Source: Leptospirillum sp. (lineage in GTDB: Bacteria; Nitrospirota; Leptospirillia; Leptospirillales; Leptospirillaceae). From it: 7,755 nucleotides of DNA. The translations under genes and the position numbers were made by a program. The notes beneath the pieces are model-generated. The model saw nothing but the letters and a program-made list of their open reading frames with translations. It did no database searches and was not told the DNA's origin. Position 1 is the stretch's first letter; every line of letters begins with the position of its first letter. This document shows positions 1-6,635 of the stretch, piece after piece. Location: assembly GCA_027346125.1 (NCBI GenBank), contig DAIEST010000214.1, forward strand, positions 1 through 7,755, in the 5' to 3' direction.

Positions 1-2
1 AA

Positions 3-2180
3 AATCTGCAGGTCGTTCTCGATGGACTCTGTGACGCCCTGGTCGAGTTCTTTCCCTTCATGTACCTGGGAATCCTGAGAAAGGAGCCGGGAGGGAGCAC
101 CAGACTGGTCGCGGGAGACGTCAAGGGGAAGATCCGCTATGAGAATGGGACGCCCGCCCGGTGGGATCATTCTCCCGGTGGGATGGGTGTTTCCGGGAAA
201 GCCATGAGGGAAGGAAAGACCCAGATGATGGCGACCGCCGACTCCGGTTATCCGGCCGTTTTCAAGGAAGAGCTGGAGAAGGTCGGGATCCGGTTCATGT
301 GGGCCATCCCGCTGCGGCAGAAGAACGGAGAAGTGCTGGGGACGATCACGTCCGGTTCCCGGTACCCTTTGGGGCCTGCTCCCGAAGAGCTTGCGATCCT
401 GGAAAAATACTCCGATCGCATCGGTCTGCTGTTCGATCTGGCCGAAGAGCAGAAGGAGGTCCGGTTTGGCTACGAAGCCCTCCAGTCGGTGAGCGATGCC
501 ATCAGCATGCTGGATCGGTCCGGAACGATCCGGTGGGTCAACCACGCGTTTCTTTCGCTGACCGGGTATTCCAAGGAAGAGTGCATCGGTCAGGACCACC
601 AGCTGCTGAAATCCGGCTGTCATGACTGGGTATTCTACGAAAAGCTCTGGACAACGATTCTTTCCGGAGAGATTTTTGAGTGCGAGATCGTCAACCAGAA
701 AAAGGACGGGAGCCAGTATGTCGCATGGCAGACCGTTTCTCCGCTGGTCGGCGAGGATGGAACGGTTGTCCGCTTCATCTCCGTTCAGAGGGATATTACC
801 CACCGGAAAGAAAACGAGCTTCGGATCTGGAAGATGGCCAACTATGACCCGTTGACGGGGTTGGCCAACCGAAATCTTCTGAGGGACCGGATCGCCCAGG
901 ATATTTCCTATGCCCGGCGCAACAACAAAAAGGTGAACCTTTTGTTCCTGGATCTCGATTACTTCAAGGCCGTCAACGATACCTTCGGCCATGAGGTGGG
1001 AGATCTTCTCCTGAAACAGGTTTCCGAAAAGCTGTTGCTTGCCGCCCGGGAATCCGACACGGTGGCCCGTCTGGGCGGAGACGAGTTCGTCTTTGTCCAG
1101 CCCGCGAATCGCGGAAGAGAGGATGCCTTGGATCTGAACCGGCGTATTCAGGCCCTCTTCACCGAACCTTTTCATGTGGATGGCCAGACGATCCAGATCG
1201 GCGTCAGCGTGGGAATCGTGACCAGTCCGGATGACGGGGAGGATCTGGACGCGCTCCTCAGAAAGTCGGATGTTGCCCTTTACCAGGCGAAGAACAGGGG
1301 GAGGGGAAGGGGGGAATACTTTCAGCCCATCAACGAAGATTCTTCCACGGAGCGGATCGAACTGGTCGACAGCCTTGACCATGCGTTGGCGAACAATGAG
1401 TTCGTCATGTTCTACCAGCCGATCATCCTGATTTCCGACGGCAGGATGATCGGTGTGGAGTCCCTGATCCGGTGGAAACGGAAAGGGTTCGATATTGTCC
1501 TGCCGTCCCAGTTCATTTTTCTTCTCGAAGAAACGGGGATGATTCATCTCCTGGGGGAATGGACCATCCGTGAAGTCTGTCGCCAGGCCAAGGACTGGAA
1601 GGAAGAAGGAATCGGACCGGGGTTCCGGATTGCCGTCAACATCTCGCCGGTCCAGCTTTCGGATGCGGGATTCGTCGGGATGGTCTCCCGCATTCTGGCG
1701 GAAGCCGGGGTCACGGCCGAAGAGATCGGTCTGGAGTTCGAGATTACCGAAAGTCGTGCGATGCAGTCGGAAACGGCACTGGAAGCTCTCGTGGAACTCA
1801 GGCGGATGGGAATCCGCATTTCGATCGACGATTTTGGAACGGGGTATTCCTCGATTTCCCTCCTCAGGGGATTTCCTGTGGATACGCTCAAGATCGACCA
1901 GTCTTTTATCCGGGACATCGAACGTGATCCGAATGCCCGGTCGATCATCAGGGCGATCGTGACGATGGCCAAGAGTCTCGGACTCTTTCTGGTGGCAGAA
2001 GGGGTCGAGGCGGAGGAAGAACGCCTGTTCCTCCAGGAAATCGGATGCGATTTTTTCCAGGGATTTCTCTGGAGTCGCCCTCTCCCTCCCGAAGAAATTG
2101 TTCCCTTTTTCCGTTTCAGGAACCTCCCCCTTGCGGAGTCAGGGAGCGGAACGGATCCCTCGACGCCGGTTCCCGGCTAG
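3..2180 (+). CDS. GAF-PAS-GGDEF-EAL cyclic-di-GMP signalling protein (5' partial)
   Basis: Predicted cytoplasmic enzyme that makes and/or degrades cyclic-di-GMP under control of two sensory domains. The frame is open to the left edge. The ATG at 60 lies inside the GAF domain, so the true start is upstream. Residues below count from that ATG. GAF covers about 1-130 and PAS 137-255 (with the LKSG and KKDGS signatures). GGDEF covers about 258-425: an intact GGDEF at 339-343 and a product-inhibition I-site, RESD, at 330-333, five residues upstream. EAL covers about 434-695: the signature is ESL (467-469), but the catalytic Glu is kept, as are N527, FEITES (about 560-565), DDFGTGYSS (590-598), K611, E647 and Q667. 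Both halves therefore look chemically competent. No transmembrane segment is visible in this part. The last codons form one arm of an inverted repeat. Family assignment is very secure; which activity dominates cannot be told from sequence. Confidence 0.96.
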   Translation, partial: NLQVVLDGLCDALVEFFPFMYLGILRKEPGGSTRLVAGDVKGKIRYENGTPARWDHSPGGMGVSGKAMREGKTQMMATADSGYPAVFKEELEKVGIRFMWAIPLRQKNGEVLGTITSGSRYPLGPAPEELAILEKYSDRIGLLFDLAEEQKEVRFGYEALQSVSDAISMLDRSGTIRWVNHAFLSLTGYSKEECIGQDHQLLKSGCHDWVFYEKLWTTILSGEIFECEIVNQKKDGSQYVAWQTVSPLVGEDGTVVRFISVQRDITHRKENELRIWKMANYDPLTGLANRNLLRDRIAQDISYARRNNKKVNLLFLDLDYFKAVNDTFGHEVGDLLLKQVSEKLLLAARESDTVARLGGDEFVFVQPANRGREDALDLNRRIQALFTEPFHVDGQTIQIGVSVGIVTSPDDGEDLDALLRKSDVALYQAKNRGRGRGEYFQPINEDSSTERIELVDSLDHALANNEFVMFYQPIILISDGRMIGVESLIRWKRKGFDIVLPSQFIFLLEETGMIHLLGEWTIREVCRQAKDWKEEGIGPGFRIAVNISPVQLSDAGFVGMVSRILAEAGVTAEEIGLEFEITESRAMQSETALEALVELRRMGIRISIDDFGTGYSSISLLRGFPVDTLKIDQSFIRDIERDPNARSIIRAIVTMAKSLGLFLVAEGVEAEEERLFLQEIGCDFFQGFLWSRPLPPEEIVPFFRFRNLPLAESGSGTDPSTPVPG

Positions 2181-2232
2181 CGTCCGGCCGGGAGTTCGCC
2201 GGCGCGAGGTTCGATGTTCGGGAACCGGCGTC
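2162..2232. repeat. Perfect 14-bp inverted repeat at a convergent gene junction
   Basis: Positions 2162-2175 (gacgccggttcccg) are exactly reverse-complementary to 2219-2232, with a 43-nt loop. The loop holds a second short stem (2184-2188 with 2198-2202). The left arm lies in the last codons of the c-di-GMP gene. The right arm ends 2 bp beyond the rhodanese stop codon. The position between two convergent genes suggests a bidirectional transcription-end or mRNA-stability structure. However, neither strand shows a U-tract after the stem, so it is not a standard intrinsic terminator. Confidence 0.7.
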
Positions 2233-2234
2233 CG

Positions 2235-2579
2235 TCAGTACAGGGGAAGGGAGGGGTCGACCATTCTGGCATAGGCATCGATGCCGCCCTTGAGGTTTTG
2301 GATCTTCTCGAACCCGTTCTTTTTCAGGAACTGGCAGGCCTGAAGGCTTCGGACGCCGTGGTGGCAGTACACGATGATGTCCTTGCTCCGGTCCAGGCTG
2401 CTGATGGCCTGGGGAAGCTGGGCCAGCGGAATGTGCCGGGCGTCCGGTATCCGGACATGGGCATGCTCCCAGTCTTCCCGCACATCCAGGATGACGATGT
2501 CTTCCCCTTTATCCATCCTTTCCTTGAGTTCATGGGGGGGGATCTGAACGTCCCCATGGCCGCCGAACAAACCGAACAT
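2235..2579 (-). CDS. Single-domain rhodanese-like sulfurtransferase
   Basis: A 114-residue single rhodanese domain, predicted to carry sulfane sulfur on a cysteine persulfide; the family moves sulfur from donors such as thiosulfate or polysulfides to acceptors. Visible features are ILDVREDWE (30-38), the conserved aspartate/arginine strand, and the active-site loop C72-HHGVR-S with the catalytic Cys and a six-residue loop typical of sulfurtransferases. The C-terminal LKGGIDAY segment is also typical. The length is normal for a GlpE/PspE-size rhodanese. There is no signal peptide, so it should be cytoplasmic, unlike the two exported proteins encoded upstream. The start is supported by AAGGAG about 6 nt before the ATG. 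It is the third gene of the minus-strand operon, 30 nt after the preceding stop. The sulfur acceptor is unknown. Confidence 0.94.
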   Translation of the reverse strand: MFGLFGGHGDVQIPPHELKERMDKGEDIVILDVREDWEHAHVRIPDARHIPLAQLPQAISSLDRSKDIIVYCHHGVRSLQACQFLKKNGFEKIQNLKGGIDAYARMVDPSLPLY

Positions 2580-2609
2580 AATGGACTCCTTATATCGTAT
2601 ATGGATGCG

Positions 2610-4046
2610 TTACCTGGACTTGTCTCCCGACGATGGGGCTGTCGTCATGCCGGTGGACAGGTCCGGACTGGTGGCGTTGAGCGTATTGATGATGCCGTGC
2701 ACGGCCCGGCCTTCACCGAAGACCGAATCGATGTTCCCCTGTTTTGTCAGAAGAGGGGTCCATCCCTGGTGGGACCCGACTTCAAATTGTACTGTCTGGC
2801 CATGGACGGAAACAAGTTTGAGACGGGCATATTTTCCGAACAGGGGGAAACTCTCTCCTTCATGGATCCTGATCTCTTCCCGATTGTAGATCATCCCGCC
2901 GATATGGTGGGCGATGGGACAGGCGATCGGGAAATAGTTCCAGTGGACGAGCGTTCCGAAGGGAGCGTTCGTTTTCCATTCCTGAACGCCCCCGTAAACC
3001 CAGAGTCTTGCCCTGTTCTTCCGGACCGGATCCTTGGGCCAGAGAACGACGGCGACAGAACCGGAAATGGCGATCATCCGTCGGCGGAGCGCTGCCGATT
3101 CCGGAAGAGCCGGACTCTTGAGAGCCCTTAACGTAAATTGTTTTGTCTTTCCGTCCCGGGTCCGGATGGTCAGGGAAACGGAACCCCCCTTCCGGGTTCG
3201 GCGGATCCGGTCGATGGTGACGCTTCCGTCAGGCGTTTTGACGGTCTGTCCCGGGCGGGCATCGCCGAAGAAGGGTTTCTGCGGAGTCCACCATTCTTTC
3301 GAAATGGCCGTTCCGGACAGGGAGATGTAACGGATCCCCGCAGGCTTTTTCTCGACCGAGCCGATGACGCCCTGGAGGTAGGTCATGGCCGTCTGGTCGG
3401 CCCAACGTCCGGAAGGGTGTTCCCATCGCTGGGTGATGGCCCAGGGTCTGATGGAAACTCCGTCGTAGGTGCGCCAGACGAGAACGGGGTTGGGAACGAC
3501 CTTGGGGACAGGGGGGGAAAGAAGTTTGTAAAGATGGTTCCCGACGCCTGTCCAGTGAGCCCCGTCCACGGTCGCATTCTTTCGGACCAGGATGACGGGT
3601 CTGTAATCCACGAAATAATATTTTTTACCGAGAAAATAATCCGCCGATCCGGTCATCGGGAGTTCTCCCCTGGCCGGGGAAGCATCGAAATAGAGACCTC
3701 CCGGCGGGATGATCACCTGGTTGTCCTTTACCCGACTCCCCTTGATCACGAGGATTTCATACTTTGGGATCGTGACGCCCATCTGATTTTTGAAGGGTTT
3801 TCCCTGAATCCATCCGGGGACTCCGTCAAAGCTGAATACAGGATCGGCCGGTGTGATCGATGCTGCCGGAAGGGGGGAGCCTTTTCCGGATTCCACCGGA
3901 AAGAAGACCGGCTGGTGAAAGGGGGGCAGAACGGCTGGCGGGGATGCCCCCCTGGCCGGTGCGTCCGGAAGAAGGGAGAGAAGACACAGGGCGGCGCTGA
4001 AAAGAAGAATGGACGGTCGGGATGCAATCATGGGTCTGGATGTCAT
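2610..4046 (-). CDS. Secreted or periplasmic protein of unknown function (478 aa)
   Basis: I do not recognise this protein. It has a clear Sec signal peptide: Arg near the N-terminus, a hydrophobic core at about 12-26, and likely cleavage near ARGA-S (about residue 34). The mature part is rich in Gly, Pro, Trp, Tyr and short alternating beta-strand patterns, with no transmembrane helix and no CxxCH haem motif. Two stretches look like copies of one beta module: about 265-305 (GQTVKTPDGSVTIDRI onward) and about 396-428 (GESFPLFGKYARLKLV onward). Between them lies CPIAHHIGG (376-384), holding one of only two cysteines in the protein; the other is in the signal peptide. This Cys-His-His cluster is a candidate metal site. 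The start is fixed by GGAGG about 6 nt before the ATG, inside the 10-nt gap after the binding-protein stop, so translation is probably coupled. The C-terminus is low-complexity and Ser/Thr-rich. Confidence 0.85.
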   Translation of the reverse strand: MTSRPMIASRPSILLFSAALCLLSLLPDAPARGASPPAVLPPFHQPVFFPVESGKGSPLPAASITPADPVFSFDGVPGWIQGKPFKNQMGVTIPKYEILVIKGSRVKDNQVIIPPGGLYFDASPARGELPMTGSADYFLGKKYYFVDYRPVILVRKNATVDGAHWTGVGNHLYKLLSPPVPKVVPNPVLVWRTYDGVSIRPWAITQRWEHPSGRWADQTAMTYLQGVIGSVEKKPAGIRYISLSGTAISKEWWTPQKPFFGDARPGQTVKTPDGSVTIDRIRRTRKGGSVSLTIRTRDGKTKQFTLRALKSPALPESAALRRRMIAISGSVAVVLWPKDPVRKNRARLWVYGGVQEWKTNAPFGTLVHWNYFPIACPIAHHIGGMIYNREEIRIHEGESFPLFGKYARLKLVSVHGQTVQFEVGSHQGWTPLLTKQGNIDSVFGEGRAVHGIINTLNATSPDLSTGMTTAPSSGDKSR

Positions 4047-4056
4047 GGAACCTCCG

Positions 4057-5076
4057 TTATTGAGGGGCCTGGAACCCGTATCGTTTATAAATGGCGTGGG
4101 CTTCCGGCGTTTTCAGGAAGTCGAGCCAGCGTTTCGCGTTTTCGGGATGGGGGGCTCCCTTGACCTGTGCCGCCACGTAGGTCGCGACGGTGTTCTGGTC
4201 GTCGGGAATCCTCACCAGAGCGATCGGGTGTCCGATCCGTTGCTGGAAGAGAACTTCGGAGATCCATGTCACTCCGGCGTCCGATTGCCGTCTCAGAATC
4301 CGGTATCCGGTCTGCCGGTGATGGATATGGGTGAGGAAGGTCGTGCCGTTTTTCCGTTTTTCGACAAAGATGGCATGGACAAGTTTTGCGCCTCCCGCTT
4401 TCTCGAACGAGGTCCGGATCTGTTTTCCGATCCCCTCCCATTTGGGGTTGGGCAGAGAAAGTCGGAGACTGGGGTTTGCCAGGTCCCCGAGTTCCCGGAT
4501 GTGGTGGGGATTGCCCCTGGCGACCATGATGGCCAGGTTGTTCCGGGCAAAGGGGACGGGCCGGCCGACGATCCTTCCCTGTGCGGATTCCGACGACATC
4601 CGTTTTTTTCCGCTCTCATAGATATCCGGCTTGATTGTGAGATGCAGGTTTCCGATCGTGATCCCCCCGCGGGCGATCTGTCCGGCAAGGATGCCGGGCG
4701 GGAGGGTCTCGTAAAAGATGTGACGGATTTCCGGATGCCGTTTCCTGAAAGCCCGGATCAGGCTGGGGAGGACCATGAACTGATTCCCCGCCACAAAAAG
4801 GACCAGTTGTGCCTTGACGGGATCGCCGTGGAGGTCCGGCACATTGTCGACGCCATGAACGGTGAACGGGAGCCCGACCGGAGGAATCCCGCTCCAGGGC
4901 GCTTCGATCGCGACTGGGGCGGCAACGGCACGCTCAGGAGTTCCGGAGAAGCAGGCCAGAATGGCTGAAAGAACCGCAAAGAGCTGCCATCGTGGACGTC
5001 CGGGACTTGTGGACAATGGCACGGACAGACCATCTTCATCTGGCTTCCGGGGCGTGTGCTGGATGAAACGGCTCAT
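4057..5076 (-). CDS. ModA-like periplasmic substrate-binding protein (orphan)
   Basis: A 339-residue exported protein with a type-II periplasmic binding fold, of the kind that captures small oxyanions such as molybdate for ABC importers. Landmarks: strand and helix LVLFVAGNQFMVLPSLIRAF (91-110), YETLPPGIL (122-130), FARNNLAIMVARGNP (176-190), DAGVTWISEV (266-275) and the C-terminal NAKRWLDFLKTPEAHAIYKR (313-332), followed by YGF. The signal peptide has an unusually long polar n-region (1-28) before the hydrophobic core (31-43), with cleavage near AVAA-P (about 53). AGGAGGAG about 8 nt before the ATG supports this long start. The mature N-terminus carries about 35 extra residues with the motif HGVDNVPDLHGD (74-85). 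No permease or ATPase gene lies in the window. It is first in an operon with the 478-aa secreted protein. Fold is confident; ligand is not, and molybdate is only the nearest familiar analogue. Confidence 0.82.
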   Translation of the reverse strand: MSRFIQHTPRKPDEDGLSVPLSTSPGRPRWQLFAVLSAILACFSGTPERAVAAPVAIEAPWSGIPPVGLPFTVHGVDNVPDLHGDPVKAQLVLFVAGNQFMVLPSLIRAFRKRHPEIRHIFYETLPPGILAGQIARGGITIGNLHLTIKPDIYESGKKRMSSESAQGRIVGRPVPFARNNLAIMVARGNPHHIRELGDLANPSLRLSLPNPKWEGIGKQIRTSFEKAGGAKLVHAIFVEKRKNGTTFLTHIHHRQTGYRILRRQSDAGVTWISEVLFQQRIGHPIALVRIPDDQNTVATYVAAQVKGAPHPENAKRWLDFLKTPEAHAIYKRYGFQAPQ

Positions 5077-5122
5077 GAGTGTTCTCCTCCTGATGTGATG
5101 ATGAATGGCCTCATGGATCCCT

Positions 5123-5163
5123 ATCGTAACAGGATCATTCTTCCGATAAAGAAAATGATTCTT
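5123..5163 (-). promoter_or_regulatory. Candidate promoter and Fur-like operator for the minus-strand operon
   Basis: On the minus strand TACGAT (5128-5123) is a possible -10, 47 nt upstream of the binding-protein start; the matching -35 near 5151-5146 is weak (CTTTAT). Overlapping that -35, positions 5145-5163 read gataaagaaaatgattctt, which matches the classical 19-bp Fur box at 14 of 19 positions by eye. It contains the inverted repeat AAGAA-n5-TTCTT (5149-5163). A repressor here could block the promoter. This is inference from pattern only. Confidence 0.3.
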
Positions 5164-5170
5164 ATTCGAG

Positions 5171-5185
5171 TTGAAAGATTTTCAA
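5171..5185. promoter_or_regulatory. Palindrome TTGAAA-GAT-TTTCAA in divergent control region
   Basis: A perfect 6-bp inverted repeat with a 3-bp centre, 8 bp beyond the Fur-like element and about 45 bp before the start of the outer-membrane barrel gene. Its size and symmetry fit a binding site for a dimeric regulator. TTGAAA could also serve as a -35 for the plus-strand gene, but the best -10 at the right distance (near 5194-5200) is poor. Confidence 0.3.
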
Positions 5186-5228
5186 ATGAGAACGGGTATC
5201 GGAAACGAACAATCACGAGGGAGAGGGA

Positions 5229-5804
5229 GTGATGGATTCCATAGAAAATCGCGGGATGAAAAAGTATTTCAGGTCTTTCGGTGTCCTTGCTTTTCTGAGC
5301 CTTTTCGGAGTGTTTCTCCTGTCGATGTCCCCCGTCAGGGCAGAAGCCTCCCCAGGGGGAGGGAATGTCTTTGGCGCGGGCATCGAGGGCGAGGCAGCGG
5401 ATCCGGTCAACATTCCGGGTGCCGACGGAAAGTGGCTTGTCGGAGGCGGCGTGAACCTCCAGTACTGGTTCACGAAGAACATCGGCGTCCGGATCGGGGC
5501 GGATTACCTGAACAACACTTCTGCGGGAGACGGTATCGGATCGGATATCCTCCCGTTCTACAGCGGACTCGTTGTCAACCTTTTTTCCTCGGGAATGCTT
5601 TCCGTGGATGTTTTTGGAGATTTTGGCCAGGCCATGGTTGCCGGGGTCGACAGCACCTATTTCGATGCGGGCGCCCAGCTGAACGGCCCGGTATCGTCCG
5701 GAAGGCAGTTTTTCATGGAAGTGCGATGGCGCCAGATCGGGACAGGGTGCTATACGACCCCCTACCAGTTTGTTTCCGCGGGGGTCGGTGTCAACGTTTT
5801 TTAG
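5229..5804 (+). CDS. Small outer-membrane beta-barrel protein
   Basis: A 191-residue exported protein. Lys/Arg at 11-15 precede a hydrophobic stretch (about 18-33) and a likely cleavage site near AEA-S (residue 40). The mature part of about 150 residues consists of alternating amphipathic strands with Gly and aromatic residues (for example GVNLQYWFTKNIGVRIGADY at 74-93, and SGMLSVDVFGDFGQAMVAGV at 121-140). It ends in VGVNVF, a terminal Phe as recognised by the BAM outer-membrane assembly machinery. The length fits an eight-stranded OmpA/OmpW-type barrel. The start is ambiguous: GTG at 5229 or ATG at 5232, both behind the purine-rich GAGGGAGAGG; ATG at 5256 is possible but lacks a good ribosome site. 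It is divergent from the binding-protein operon and convergent with the chaperone-like gene, 6 bp apart. The substrate, if it is a pore, is unknown. Confidence 0.8.
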   Translation: MMDSIENRGMKKYFRSFGVLAFLSLFGVFLLSMSPVRAEASPGGGNVFGAGIEGEAADPVNIPGADGKWLVGGGVNLQYWFTKNIGVRIGADYLNNTSAGDGIGSDILPFYSGLVVNLFSSGMLSVDVFGDFGQAMVAGVDSTYFDAGAQLNGPVSSGRQFFMEVRWRQIGTGCYTTPYQFVSAGVGVNVF

Positions 5805-5810
5805 GCGGTG

Positions 5811-6512
5811 TCAGAGAAGGGATTTGGAGAGTTTCTTGAACGCCTCCTGATCCACGTGGACGCTGGCGCCGTTTTCGAGCTGGGTCTGGAAGGACTGGAC
5901 GGTCTCTTCCTGGAGGGCCAGGCGTTTCTTGATCGGGTCATCCGACGCGTTTGCGATGTTCCCGGGTTCGGCGGACGGGGTCTGGGTGGCCCTTACAAGA
6001 ACCTGGACCCTCTGGACGAGCAGGTCTTGCCGGATGGATTGCTCGAACTCCCTGGCGGACTGGTGGGTCTGAAGAAGAAACTGCGTATACAGATTTTTGG
6101 AAAAGGCGGGAGGAGTTCCTTCCTGGAAGAACGGGATCTTGGTCACTTCCCTGATGACGACGTCGTCGGGAACGATGAGGCGAAGATGATGGGCCTCGTC
6201 CAGCCAGAGCTGCCGATAGATCATGTTTCGGAGAACCAGGCCGGGAAAGTTCAGTTCGGACAGGATCTTCTTGCCCAGCGCACCGTTCAGGAGGCGCTGG
6301 TAATTGTTCTTCATGATCTCGTAGTCTCTCGAGAATTCGGTGGCATAGAGAGGCGTCCCGTTGATGCGGGCTACAACCCCGGGTTTCCCGGTCTTGTAGG
6401 CGGAAAAGCCCCACCACCCCATGGAGATGACGAAAACCCCTCCTATCATGATCATGAGTGCGCCAAGCACCTTTGGTCGTTCAACGGCAATTTTTCGAAT
6501 CAGTTCAAGCAT
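5811..6512 (-). CDS. Membrane-anchored SurA/PpiD-type chaperone N-terminal domain protein
   Basis: A 233-residue inner-membrane protein with its bulk in the periplasm. There is a short cytoplasmic N-terminus (RKIAVERPK), one transmembrane helix at about 15-34, then VVARINGTPLYATEF (47-60), the usual opening of a SurA_N fold. A helical segment follows, with IPFFQEGTPPAFSKNLY (126-142), LLQTHQSAREFEQSIRQDLL (146-165) and VQRV, closely resembling PpiD/SurA N-domains that bind unfolded outer-membrane proteins. The parvulin PPIase domain normally found in this family is absent; the tail is a charged, Gln-rich helix. I chose the ATG at 6512 because AGAGAGG lies about 6 nt upstream and the transmembrane anchor is then N-terminal; the longer frame begins at a TTG within a putative promoter. 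It ends 6 bp from the outer-membrane barrel gene, a plausible client, though they are not co-transcribed. Confidence 0.82.
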   Translation of the reverse strand: MLELIRKIAVERPKVLGALMIMIGGVFVISMGWWGFSAYKTGKPGVVARINGTPLYATEFSRDYEIMKNNYQRLLNGALGKKILSELNFPGLVLRNMIYRQLWLDEAHHLRLIVPDDVVIREVTKIPFFQEGTPPAFSKNLYTQFLLQTHQSAREFEQSIRQDLLVQRVQVLVRATQTPSAEPGNIANASDDPIKKRLALQEETVQSFQTQLENGASVHVDQEAFKKLSKSLL

Positions 6513-6576
6513 TGTGACCTCTCTTCGGCCGGCATGAAATGCTGTGGCCTGTTTTTGACAGAACGCGAATCTGACC

Positions 6577-6605
6577 ATTCTATGGTTTCTGGAGGGGCAC
6601 TGCAA
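6577..6605 (-). promoter_or_regulatory. Candidate sigma-70-type promoter for the SurA-like gene
   Basis: On the minus strand TAGAAT (6582-6577) matches the -10 consensus at 5 of 6 positions. It is separated by exactly 17 bp from TTGCAG (6605-6600), a weak -35 with 3 of 6. Transcription would start about 55-60 nt before the ATG at 6512. The promoter lies after the Fic stop codon, so the SurA-like gene can be transcribed independently of the upstream Fic gene. No clear terminator for the Fic gene is visible in this 123-bp gap. Confidence 0.4.
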
Positions 6606-6635
6606 ATTTTCGGTCTCTTCCGGGGCTGGTTCTGT

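Noticed and set aside
1544..1972. Minus-strand 142-aa frame inside the EAL region
   Set aside because: Its translation is low-complexity Ser/Arg-rich and the overlapping plus-strand frame encodes invariant EAL motifs; it is a shadow.
2214..4968. Long plus-strand open frames (2214-3131, 3138-4163, 4009-4968)
   Set aside because: They lie antisense to the rhodanese, secreted protein and binding-protein genes, lack sensible domains or ribosome sites, and are explained by G+C-rich codon bias on the opposite strand.
4057..5076. Naming the binding protein modA
   Set aside because: The fold resembles ModA, but no modB/modC is present and the ligand residues cannot be verified by eye, so a gene symbol would overstate the evidence.
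5805..5810. Terminator between the barrel gene and the SurA-like gene
   Set aside because: Only 6 bp separate the stops. A T-run sits at the barrel's last codons but no preceding G+C-rich hairpin was found.
6555..6582. Perfect TTGACA on the plus strand, as a promoter reading antisense into the Fic gene
   Set aside because: The hexamer at the correct 17-bp distance (ttctat) is a poor -10 and no plus-strand gene follows; a chance match is likelier.
6513..6605. Longer N-terminus for the SurA-like protein from TTG at 6605
   Set aside because: The extra 31 residues are not signal-like, have no ribosome site, and the TTG overlaps a candidate -35; ATG at 6512 has AGAGAGG and gives a proper N-terminal anchor.
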